Shown: positions 50,628 to 58,193 of the stretch, one piece after another
Layout: each line of letters opens with the position of its first letter
Numbering within the stretch: position 1 is the first letter of the stretch
Assembly: GCA_016192075.1 (NCBI GenBank)
Contig: JACPUU010000018.1
Span: forward strand, 186,001 to 250,000
Direction: 5' to 3'
DNA from: Bacteroidota bacterium
GTDB taxonomy: Bacteria > Bacteroidota > Bacteroidia > Flavobacteriales_D > Crocinitomicaceae
DNA length: 64,000 nt
Position numbers and translations under genes: made by a program
The notes under the pieces: generated by a model
Seen by the model: only the letters and a program-made list of their open reading frames with translations
What the model was told of the DNA's origin: nothing
Database searches by the model: none

Positions 50628-50989
50628 GGAGCACGAACAAGAACGCATTGACGGAATCTATCCTGACCCGAATGCAATGAAGCGTCAGGATCTGCCCGGG
50701 TGTTATTCTAAAGATCATTGTCGGCAGAACAATGTAAGGAGCACGAACAAGAACGCTTTGACGGAGTCTATCCTGACCGGAATGCAATGGAGCGTCAGGA
50801 TCTGATCAGGTGTTATTCCAAAGATCATTGTCAACTGGCCACTGTAAGGAGCGCGAACAAGAACGCATTGACGGAATCTATCCTGACCCGAATGCAATGA
50901 AGCGTCAGGATCTGATCAGGTGTTATTCCAAAGATCATTGTCAGCAGGCCACTGTAAGGAGCACGAACAAGAACGCATTGACGGAATCA
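50623..50989 (+). repeat. 110-bp tandem repeat, about 3.3 copies
   Basis: Copies start at 50623, 50733, 50843 and 50953 (each with TGTAAGGAGC), with an exact 110-bp period; the last copy breaks off at about 50989. Copies differ at roughly one position in ten or fewer. Each full unit contains an inverted pair ATCCTGAC...GTCAGGAT separated by 16 nt. The first copy supplies the stop codon of the TPR-SpoIIE gene. Short frames on both strands follow the repeat and are not counted as genes. The rest of the 524-bp gap to 51151 has no gene. Confidence 0.92.
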
Positions 50990-51070
50990 ACCCCAAAGGT
51001 TCCTTTTTTAGCCTGAAATGCTCACATTCAGGGCCTTGGATGCAAAATAGCCCTGATTTTTGTTTGAGAT

Positions 51071-51078
51071 TAGCTTTG
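51071..51078 (+). promoter_or_regulatory. -7 box TAGCTTTG for the 51152 gene
   Basis: An exact TAnnTTTG match, 73 nt before the ATG at 51152. A small hairpin GCCTGAA/TTCAGGGC (51011-51033) stands upstream of it. Confidence 0.35.
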
Positions 51079-51151
51079 AAACACGTAAATTTACTTTATA
51101 TCAACATTTGATTTCCCGTTTACCCGCATCTCACTTAATCCCTTATTTAGT

Positions 51152-52033
51152 ATGAAATGCTCTATTTACGGTTTTCTTTTTGTTGTTTTTTTGTGCCCTC
51201 CCGTCATTGGTCAAGGCGACTCCTTGTCAGGATTACAGACAGATAATATGCTTCATCCGGCTGATGGTTTTACGGCTCAGACGTTGAAGAAAAATGAATT
51301 TGTTTATTATCAGCCGCTGCTGTTTATTGAAAACCCTTCACCCATTTGGTTCAGTTGGGGAATAACCAACAAACTGACGGCAGAAGTGGATCTTTCTGCC
51401 ATAATTCATGGGGTATCTGAAGAACAACCGCGTTTTCTTCCGGTAATAAATCTGCGCTATAAATTCAGAGATCAGCAACAATGGGTTCCGGCAATTGCCG
51501 CAGAAACCATGTTTGAGCATTTGGGCTGGGGCTGGAATTCTTATGGCGGAAACTTTGCTCCAACACCTCTTACGTCTCATAATCGCATTGGGTGGTCTGC
51601 CCGCGTTAACATGGGCTGGGCGCTGCGTAAAAAATTCAACATTCACACATCACTGGGCGCCAGCTATACAGAAGAATTGTTTATGGCCGATGATTCAGGA
51701 AATGTCACCTCATTCTACCGAACCGTGAATCCTGATTTTTCTGCCACTGCAGATTGGCGCCCGCTGCCCTGGCTGTCAACACACCTTAGCCTGAGTTATG
51801 GGGTCACTTCTCTTTTTGTTGATCACATTCCCAGAAAATACCAGGTGGCCTATAGTTTCAGGTTCGCCCCGTTTCACAAACGAAAATGGGGGATTTTAAG
51901 AACTTTCCGCGTAGAATTGGGCGCGTTTTATTGCTATTTTCCGGATACGCAGCGCGATTTTCAGGTAATGGTTCCCCTCATAACCAGTGTTTACTGGCAA
52001 TGGACCTGTAAAAAACGCAATCACGCAAATTAA
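51152..52033 (+). CDS. Putative outer-membrane beta-barrel protein
   Basis: A 293-residue protein with a signal peptide (SIYGFLFVVFLCPPVIGQ). The mature sequence alternates aromatic strands and short turns (KKNEFVYYQPLLFIENPSPI, then WFSWGITNKLTAEVDLSAII, then ARVNMGWALRKKFNIHTSLG, then HLSLSYGVTSLFVDH), typical of porin-like outer-membrane proteins often annotated as transporters of unknown ligand. It has no catalytic motif. The C-terminus ends in basic residues (CKKRNHAN) with no aromatic terminal strand residue, so the barrel assignment is moderate. The stop codon overlaps a TAACTTTG box serving the next gene. Confidence 0.65.
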   Translation: MKCSIYGFLFVVFLCPPVIGQGDSLSGLQTDNMLHPADGFTAQTLKKNEFVYYQPLLFIENPSPIWFSWGITNKLTAEVDLSAIIHGVSEEQPRFLPVINLRYKFRDQQQWVPAIAAETMFEHLGWGWNSYGGNFAPTPLTSHNRIGWSARVNMGWALRKKFNIHTSLGASYTEELFMADDSGNVTSFYRTVNPDFSATADWRPLPWLSTHLSLSYGVTSLFVDHIPRKYQVAYSFRFAPFHKRKWGILRTFRVELGAFYCYFPDTQRDFQVMVPLITSVYWQWTCKKRNHAN

Positions 52034-52038
52034 CTTTG
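52031..52038 (+). promoter_or_regulatory. -7 box TAACTTTG for the adhesin-like gene
   Basis: An exact TAnnTTTG match overlapping the TAA stop of the preceding gene. It implies a leader of about 115 nt before the ATG at 52159, containing an inverted pair ATCGT/ACGAT. Confidence 0.35.
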
Positions 52039-52158
52039 TACCGCGTAAAGACTTGATCTGGCGCTGGCTTTGGTTAAAAACAACCTTTTAATAATTAGAT
52101 CGTCATTAAAACGATTGACTAGTTAGGAATTCAGGTTTAATCAACAACCGGCGCAACC

Positions 52159-55059
52159 ATGAAATTGTTCAGCACAACCCTTTTTATCGTTACCTTTTCA
52201 GTAGTAACCTTCGCTCAAACATGGCAGGATGTAGGGGGCGGAACCAACAGCAGCAGTCATGGCATGTGCCTTTGGAATGGCATGTTGGTTAACGCCGGCA
52301 GTTTTAATAATCCCTGTCAGAAAGTAGCAGGATGGGACGGAACCACCTGGAGCTGTATGGGTGGCGGTGTTGGTTTGGTTGGGCGTGATGCAATTGAGTG
52401 GAACGGAAACCTGGTTGTTGTAGGCGATTTTTGGAATAATTTTCAACCCTGCACAGATTGTAACGGTATTGGTGTTTGGGATGGAACAACCTGGTCTCCG
52501 CTTGGAACAGGTTTTAACAATGATGTTTTGTGCCTGGCAATCTGGAATGGAGACCTGGTAGCCGGCGGTGATTTTACAGAGGCTGACGGTCAGCCTTGTT
52601 CCCGCGTGGCAAGGTGGGACGGAACAACCTGGCAACCAATTGGCGGACCCACAGATTTTGATAACGACATACGCTGCATGGTTGAATACGATGGCGAATT
52701 GTGGGTGGGTGGTGATTTTAGCAATGTTGCCGGTTGCACTGCCTGTGACGGACTTGTGCGGTGGAACGGAACCAACTGGGTTGGTGGTGACAGCGGTGTA
52801 GACATTCAGGGAGGGGTAGATAGCACCGTGCGTGTATTATACATCAATCCCAATGACGGAAATTTATACATGGGGGGCCATTTTACTGACCTTTCCATTG
52901 ATGGGGTTACAACTGCTTTCAACGGTGTTGCCATGTATGACGGGTCTGCCTGGACTCCTCTTGGAAGCGGCGTAAACAGTTATGTGCGGGCAATTCATGA
53001 ATACAACGGTAACCTGATTGTTGGTGGTGATTTTACCTCAGCAAGCGGAACAGCCGCAAATAAAATAGCCAAATGGAATCCTGGCTCGTCCAGCTGGTCT
53101 GCCATGGGCAGCGGAATGAATGATTACGTAAAATCAGCCGCTGTATACAGCGGTGTTTTTTATGCCGGTGGTGCTTTTACAACAGCTGACGGGTTACCCC
53201 GGGAATATATTGCCAGCTGGTATGAAACACCTTCGGTTCCGCCGGTTGCAACCATTAATTCAAGCGCTACAGCTGTTTGTTCGGGCAGCTGCATTTCTTT
53301 TACCGATTTAAGCACCAATAGCCCAACGTCCTGGCTTTGGAGTTTTCCGGGTTCGTCAACACCCTCATCAACGCTGCAAAATCCGGGAAGCATTTGTTAC
53401 CCCGGTGCAGGCAATTATACGGTTACGCTGGAAGCCTGTAACAGTGCCGGCTGCAATACAACCACACTCAACATTACCGTAAATGCAGCCCCAACCGTTT
53501 CTTTTACAAATCAAACCATTTGCAGTGGTGAATCAGTAACACTTACCGCCGTGCCATCTTCAACCGGTGGAAATTATTCCTGGAGTCCCGGCGGAGAAAC
53601 CACGGAATTAATCAATGTATCTCCGGCTTCAACTACGTCGTACACGGTTACATATTCACTCAACGGTTGTTCCAGCGCAGCATTCAACGGTTCAGTTACC
53701 GTTAATCCAACACCGGTTTTAACGCTAAATCCTGACGAAACAATCTGCAGTGGAAACAGCGTACTACTTACGGCAACCCCTTCTCCCGCAGGAGGGAATT
53801 TCAACTGGGCCCCGGGCGGTGAAACCACCTCTTCTGTTACGGTGTCTCCTGCTGTTACGACGGATTATACGGTTTCCTATTCATTGAACGGTTGTGATGC
53901 TTTAGATGCCAGCGTACTTATTACTGTAAATACAACTCCTGCCGTTAGTGTCAACAGCCCAACCATTTGTGAAGGAACAAGTGCATTGCTAACAGCCACG
54001 CCATCTGTTGCCGGCGGAAACTTCAGCTGGAGTCCGGGTGGTGAAACAACACAAAGCATCAGTGTTTCACCGCTGTCATCAACAACTTATTCTGTGATTT
54101 ATACCCTTAACGGCTGCCAAAGCAGTACCGCTGTATCAACGGTCACGGTTGCTGCACAACCAACCGTAAGTGTTGATGATGCGTCTATTTGCAGCGGATC
54201 AGCGGTTGATTTAACTGCAAATCCATCCTCAGCCGGGGGTAGCTACTTGTGGAGTCCCGGCGGTGAAACAACACAAACCATTACCGTTTCACCGGGGTCC
54301 AGTACTTCATACACGGTAACATATACCATTGCCGGCTGCACACCCGTGCAGGATAATGCGAGCATCAATGTCACCAGTACTCCCTCCGTTTCTGTTAACA
54401 GCGCGACCATTTGTGCCGGTGAAAGTGCTTTGTTAACAGCTATTCCTTCAGCCTCAGGAGGTGATTTTATCTGGTCTCCGGGTGGTGAAACCACAGCTGC
54501 AATAAATGTAACACCAGCCTCATCAGTTACTTATTCTGTAACCTATACCCTTGATGGCTGCACCAGTTCTGCAGCCAGCGCAGCGGTTACTGTGCTGCCG
54601 CTTCCAAACACGCTGGTTGATCAAAGCGGTTTTGTATTAAGCGCACAACAAGCCGGCGCTGCTTATCAGTGGCTTGACTGTGAAGCATTCACCCCTGTTT
54701 CAGGTGAAACCAATCAAAGTTTTTATCCGGCGTATAACGGTTCGTTTGCTGTAGAAATTAATCTGAATGGCTGCATTGATACATCTGCGTGCACCCCTAT
54801 CACCGGACTTGGTTCTGTTGAGGTTGTTAGTACACCTGTTTTTTTCTATCCCAACCCGGCACATGAAATAATTGTGGTGTATACCAATGCTTCGCTGATT
54901 GGATCATTTGTACAACTGCATGACCAGGCGGGCAGGCTTGTTTTTGAAACCCGTTTATATTCCACTCAAAATACTATTCCGGTTGCGCAATTACAACCGG
55001 GTATTTACTTTATTTCTTTTGCTGAATCAACTGAAATTTTGCGGATGGTTAAACAATAG
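52159..55059 (+). CDS. Large T9SS-secreted repeat protein, adhesin-like
   Basis: A 966-residue protein with a signal peptide (LFSTTLFIVTFSVVTFAQ). Residues 20-360 form seven or so propeller-like repeats around the words WDGTTWxxxG and NGNLxVGGDF (for example ARWDGTTWQPIGGPTDFDND). A PKD-like domain (about 365-440: SGSCISFTDLSTNSPTSWLW SFPG) follows. Then come five Ig-like repeats of about 73 residues, each with ICSG, SWSPGGETT and YTVTYSLNGC-type words (nucleotides about 53490-54600). A module with YQWLDCEAFTPVSGETNQSF and CIDTSACTPIT recurs in the protein at 39166. The last 80 residues are a type A sorting domain (FFYPNPAHEIIVVYTN, ending GIYFISFAESTEILRMVKQ). It is secreted by the type IX system to the cell surface or medium; binding to surfaces or glycans is inferred. 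Confidence 0.87.
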   Translation: MKLFSTTLFIVTFSVVTFAQTWQDVGGGTNSSSHGMCLWNGMLVNAGSFNNPCQKVAGWDGTTWSCMGGGVGLVGRDAIEWNGNLVVVGDFWNNFQPCTDCNGIGVWDGTTWSPLGTGFNNDVLCLAIWNGDLVAGGDFTEADGQPCSRVARWDGTTWQPIGGPTDFDNDIRCMVEYDGELWVGGDFSNVAGCTACDGLVRWNGTNWVGGDSGVDIQGGVDSTVRVLYINPNDGNLYMGGHFTDLSIDGVTTAFNGVAMYDGSAWTPLGSGVNSYVRAIHEYNGNLIVGGDFTSASGTAANKIAKWNPGSSSWSAMGSGMNDYVKSAAVYSGVFYAGGAFTTADGLPREYIASWYETPSVPPVATINSSATAVCSGSCISFTDLSTNSPTSWLWSFPGSSTPSSTLQNPGSICYPGAGNYTVTLEACNSAGCNTTTLNITVNAAPTVSFTNQTICSGESVTLTAVPSSTGGNYSWSPGGETTELINVSPASTTSYTVTYSLNGCSSAAFNGSVTVNPTPVLTLNPDETICSGNSVLLTATPSPAGGNFNWAPGGETTSSVTVSPAVTTDYTVSYSLNGCDALDASVLITVNTTPAVSVNSPTICEGTSALLTATPSVAGGNFSWSPGGETTQSISVSPLSSTTYSVIYTLNGCQSSTAVSTVTVAAQPTVSVDDASICSGSAVDLTANPSSAGGSYLWSPGGETTQTITVSPGSSTSYTVTYTIAGCTPVQDNASINVTSTPSVSVNSATICAGESALLTAIPSASGGDFIWSPGGETTAAINVTPASSVTYSVTYTLDGCTSSAASAAVTVLPLPNTLVDQSGFVLSAQQAGAAYQWLDCEAFTPVSGETNQSFYPAYNGSFAVEINLNGCIDTSACTPITGLGSVEVVSTPVFFYPNPAHEIIVVYTNASLIGSFVQLHDQAGRLVFETRLYSTQNTIPVAQLQPGIYFISFAESTEILRMVKQ

Positions 55060-55236
55060 CCGGAATGCTCCTGAGTGCTTTATTTACAGCATTTAACCCC
55101 GGCGGTTTTTAACTTCTTTATAGTACCCGTTCAGCTGATTTAATTTCTGCGCGTTTTCGGTCAGAAACCTTGTTCATACACTGCTTTGACTAAAGCATCA
55201 CTGACTTTTATCACACATGTTTCTTTTGATTTGATG

Positions 55237-55244
55237 TACTTTTG
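55237..55244 (+). promoter_or_regulatory. -7 box TACTTTTG for the SCO gene
   Basis: An exact TAnnTTTG match, 14 nt before the ATG at 55259. No TTG at standard spacing is seen. Confidence 0.45.
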
Positions 55245-55258
55245 CACAAAAAAAGGTC

Positions 55259-55957
55259 ATGCGCAACCGCCTTATCATTGTTAGTACAATCATTGTTACC
55301 GGTATGCTTATTGCCGGTTTTATCAATAAATATTATTTCTCAGACGATTACCGTAATCCAAACAACAAACTCAAAGTCATTAACCCGTCTGATGTTAACA
55401 CGGCACTGGTAGATTCGTCCATTGCACACGTTTCAGACGGACACACCATTGGTGATTTTTCATTTACAAACCAGCTGGGCAATACCATTACAAACGAAGA
55501 TACCCGGGGTAAAATTTATGTGACCAATTTCTTTTTTACCACCTGCGGAAGCATTTGTCCTAAAATGACAAAACAGCTTCAGCGTGTACAAACTGAGTTT
55601 AAGAACGACAGTACCTTTAAAATTCTGAGTCATACGGTTAATCCAAAAATTGACACCGTAGAGGTAATGAAGGCTTATGCTGACCGTTTTCAGGCAGATC
55701 ATGAACAATGGTGGTTTTTAACCGGATCCAAAGAAGATTTATACCTGATGGCCCGCAAATCATACCTGGTGGTGCCGGACGAAAATGACCCCAATTTTAA
55801 ACACGGTGATGAATCAGATTTCATTCACACCGAAAACTTTGTGCTGGTCGACCCCGACAGGCGTATCCGCGGCATGTATGATGGCACTAATCCGGATGAA
55901 GTTTCTGAGCTGATTAAAGATATCTACGACCTCAAAAAAGAGTATAAATTCAAGTAA
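55259..55957 (+). CDS. SCO1/SenC family copper chaperone
   Basis: A 232-residue membrane-anchored thioredoxin-fold protein. An N-terminal helix (about 4-22, LIIVSTIIVTGMLIAGF) is followed by a periplasmic domain. The copper site is complete: CxxxC at Cys96 and Cys100 (FFFTTCGSICPKMTKQLQ) and the distal His190 (DFIHTENFVLVDPDRRIRGM). SCO proteins deliver copper to the CuA site of cytochrome oxidase or act in thiol/copper homeostasis. No oxidase genes are adjacent. It is a single-gene unit with its own promoter box. Confidence 0.93.
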   Translation: MRNRLIIVSTIIVTGMLIAGFINKYYFSDDYRNPNNKLKVINPSDVNTALVDSSIAHVSDGHTIGDFSFTNQLGNTITNEDTRGKIYVTNFFFTTCGSICPKMTKQLQRVQTEFKNDSTFKILSHTVNPKIDTVEVMKAYADRFQADHEQWWFLTGSKEDLYLMARKSYLVVPDENDPNFKHGDESDFIHTENFVLVDPDRRIRGMYDGTNPDEVSELIKDIYDLKKEYKFK

Positions 55958-55963
55958 TGTTTC

Positions 55964-55997
55964 CCGGATTTTGGTTTTAAAAAAAATTTTTTTTCAG
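55964..55997 (+). repeat. Left copy of a direct repeat flanking the 56107 gene
   Basis: CCGGATTTTGGTTTTAA followed by an A/T run. It matches CCGGACTTTGGTTTTAA at 57217-57233 with one change, and both copies continue with runs of A then T and, some 40 bp later, CTTAATAAA. The copies lie just after the stop codons of the SCO gene and of the 56107 gene. Confidence 0.6.
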
Positions 55998-56106
55998 ATA
56001 ACCACTCACCGGCAGCGCTTAATAAATCACTTGTTCATCTCTCCCGCATTTTTTATTTCAGGTCTTACGCAGACCTTACTTTTAAGTGATTTTAAAAGTA
56101 GCCGTG

Positions 56107-57210
56107 ATGCGATTTTTTTATTTATTTTTTATCAGCGTTATCTTTCTTTGCTGCAAAGGACAGGCTGTTGTTAAGTTGGTTCGAAATCCGCGCATGTTTG
56201 GGCCTTTTGCATCTGATCTGACGGTTCACCAGAAATACATTCCACCGCCGGCAACAATTGATCTTGGCAGAACCTCATTACATCCCGGAGAATTAGTGGT
56301 CCGCGACACGTTTAACGCATCAACCGTTTTGCTGCAGCTTTTTCCGGGAAATTTCAGCCGCCAGCCTGATGCTTATGAAAAAGACTCGCTCAATCTTATT
56401 TGGTGGACCTGTAAAGATTGCGATACCATTACCTACGAATATGCCTGGTGGGCCAGTTCAGAGTTCAGTGAAACCTATCCCTTTCCGGATAGCTCATGGA
56501 ACACTACTCAGTTGCTGGGTGAGGTAGCATTTAAACTCGGCAAAAAAGACTACCGCGGTTTGGTTTTCTTTCATTCCAACCAAACCATTCCTGAGTTTTG
56601 CGGCCGGTTTTTAGGGGCGCCTACCGGAATTGCACTTTTCAGAAAGTGCGGACCTGATTATGTGCTTGAAAATTTTTCACCGCTTTTGGGCAGTTATGGC
56701 AGTTTTAGTCAACCCATTTACCCTGAATTTAGTATTGCCGGATCAGAACGTCTCTTGATTGATTTCACCACCTATAATGGCGGGCCGGGCAGTGAATACA
56801 CTGAAGTTAAAGAACTTTTTATCCCTTATAAAAACGGTTTCAAAAAGGTGCTGCGTGAAGAGTTTTTAAGCTGTGTAAACACACCCCGCGGTAATTGGCG
56901 CACAACGCTGCATGTTGTGGACAGCACAGACACCCTTGGTTACAGTGATCTTGTTTTAGAAACAAGCGGTGATTTTCACGGGCGCTACTTTTACGGTGAC
57001 AACGATTACGGCTGGTTGTTTGATGGCGCGCCCGGCGTATTTGCCAACAAGGCCCGAAAAGCTATTGCCGACAGTACCTCGTTTTCGTTTACCCTGAAAC
57101 GTCACTATGCATTTATCAGTAATAGCTATAAACTCACCCAATCAAGCATGAATTCTAAACGAATCCGACCGCCAAAAGGGCCTTACCAGGCAGCCTGGGT
57201 ACTGGAATAA
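56107..57210 (+). CDS. Exported protein of unknown function (367 aa)
   Basis: A 367-residue protein. The ATG at 56107 starts a strongly hydrophobic leader (MRFFYLFFISVIFLCCKGQA); the in-frame ATG at 56086 would add seven residues before it. The two Cys at the end of the leader only loosely resemble a lipobox, so lipidation is uncertain. The mature part is beta-rich with aromatic strands (LNLIWWTCKDCDTITYEYAW WASS, then YRGLVFFHSNQTIPEFCGRF) and six or more Cys. No known domain was recognised. It is bracketed by a direct repeat (55964 and 57217) and followed by a cluster of palindromic repeats, so it may have been duplicated or inserted as a cassette. Confidence 0.7.
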   Translation: MRFFYLFFISVIFLCCKGQAVVKLVRNPRMFGPFASDLTVHQKYIPPPATIDLGRTSLHPGELVVRDTFNASTVLLQLFPGNFSRQPDAYEKDSLNLIWWTCKDCDTITYEYAWWASSEFSETYPFPDSSWNTTQLLGEVAFKLGKKDYRGLVFFHSNQTIPEFCGRFLGAPTGIALFRKCGPDYVLENFSPLLGSYGSFSQPIYPEFSIAGSERLLIDFTTYNGGPGSEYTEVKELFIPYKNGFKKVLREEFLSCVNTPRGNWRTTLHVVDSTDTLGYSDLVLETSGDFHGRYFYGDNDYGWLFDGAPGVFANKARKAIADSTSFSFTLKRHYAFISNSYKLTQSSMNSKRIRPPKGPYQAAWVLE

Positions 57211-57216
57211 AAAGGA

Positions 57217-57245
57217 CCGGACTTTGGTTTTAAAATTTTTTTCTG
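57217..57245 (+). repeat. Right copy of the direct repeat flanking the 56107 gene
   Basis: CCGGACTTTGGTTTTAA plus an A/T run, matching the copy at 55964 with one mismatch in the first 17 bases and a shorter A-run. Confidence 0.6.
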
Positions 57246-57252
57246 GTAAGAA

Positions 57253-57428
57253 GTACACTTCGGCTTCGCTCAGTGTACGGCTCTGCTTAATAAAAGACAA
57301 ATTATCCATACTTAACAGGGTAAGCGTAGCTGAAGCAGTATTTTTCCATGGGAGAAGGATCTGGCTGAGCACAGCCGAAAAAACTGCTATGAAATCCAGA
57401 ACAAAGGTGGCTGAGCGGAGTCGAAGCA
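57253..57428. repeat. Cluster of palindromic TTCGxCTxCGCTCAG-type repeats
   Basis: GTACACT and AGTGTAC (57253-57278) enclose TCGGCTTCGCTC. On the minus strand TTCGGCTGTGCTCAGCC (about 57364-57382) and TTCGACTCCGCTCAGCCACC (about 57407-57427) follow. These are variants of one word, also seen inside ileS at 35874. They fill the gap between two convergent genes and include no real gene; the 72-aa open frame there is a by-product. Confidence 0.65.
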
Positions 57429-57438
57429 ACCGGCAACG

Positions 57439-58191
57439 TTAAAGCAAATTCAATTTTTCCAGCAACTCATCTTTATAAGAACCGCCGATTGGAATGACTT
57501 TTTTGTCGTTTTCCAGGTAAAGGTTCGGATACTCAATAGATGCTATTTTAGACACACGTACAATGAATGAACGGTGAACGCGAATAAACGCTTCAGCAGA
57601 TAATTTGCTGATAATATCTTTCATGGTAGAGTGAATGGTGTAACGCGCATCAAGGGTATTGATAACAACGTAATCTTTCAACGCCTCTACGTAGTAAATA
57701 TCTTCGGTTTTGATTTTTACGAGCCTGCTTTTTGATTTTACAAAAATAAACTCTTTGGAATCTTTGTTTTCAATCAGTGAATAAAACAGGTCACGCTCTT
57801 TCAGTACTTCTTTCTCTTTAGAGTACTTGTACAGCGCCATTTCAATCGATGTATGTAAATCTACCTCTTTGAACGGTTTAATGATGTATCCGTAAGGTTC
57901 AGTAACTTTTGCTTTTGCCAGGGTTGACTCGTCAGCATAGGCAGTCAGGTAAATAACCGGGATATGCAGTTCGGCTTTTACTTTTTCAGCTGTTTCAATT
58001 CCGTTCATTTCTCCCTTAAGCATGATATCCATGAGAATGATATCGGGATTTTTTTCGGCGGCCAGTTCAAATGCCTTTTCACCGGTAGACGCGGCACCCA
58101 CCACATTATACCCTAATTTCTTAAGGCTGTGCTGAATATCCTTTGAAACAATACTTTCGTCTTCGACTACAAGAACATTGGTTTTTGGCAT
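57439..58191 (-). CDS. Response regulator with LytTR DNA-binding domain
   Basis: A 250-residue two-component regulator. The receiver domain (1-120) has the acidic pocket Glu10/Asp11, phospho-acceptor Asp55 (ILMDIMLKGEMNGIETAEKV), Thr83 (IPVIYLTAYADEST) and Lys105 (GYIIKPFKEVDL). After a short linker, the LytTR domain (about 150-250) shows FIFVKSKSRLVKIKTEDIYY, VEALKDYVVINT, then FIRVHRSFIVRVSKIASIEY and the end KVIPIGGSYKDELLEKL. Phosphorylation by the upstream kinase would control its binding to direct-repeat promoters. It lies 2 bp after the kinase gene and is the last of the three-gene operon. Confidence 0.94.
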   Translation of the reverse strand: MPKTNVLVVEDESIVSKDIQHSLKKLGYNVVGAASTGEKAFELAAEKNPDIILMDIMLKGEMNGIETAEKVKAELHIPVIYLTAYADESTLAKAKVTEPYGYIIKPFKEVDLHTSIEMALYKYSKEKEVLKERDLFYSLIENKDSKEFIFVKSKSRLVKIKTEDIYYVEALKDYVVINTLDARYTIHSTMKDIISKLSAEAFIRVHRSFIVRVSKIASIEYPNLYLENDKKVIPIGGSYKDELLEKLNLL

Positions 58192-58193
58192 AG

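Noticed and set aside
50623-50989. Possible CRISPR array
   Set aside because: The period is 110 bp with whole-unit similarity and no alternation of short repeats with unique spacers; no cas gene is near.
50596-51111. Several 60-75-residue open frames on both strands within the 110-bp tandem repeat
   Set aside because: They repeat with the DNA period, exist in both directions and share the same words because the DNA is repeated; they lack start signals and family content.
57224-57442. 72-residue open frame after the 56107 gene
   Set aside because: It is formed by palindromic repeats and has no coding signature.
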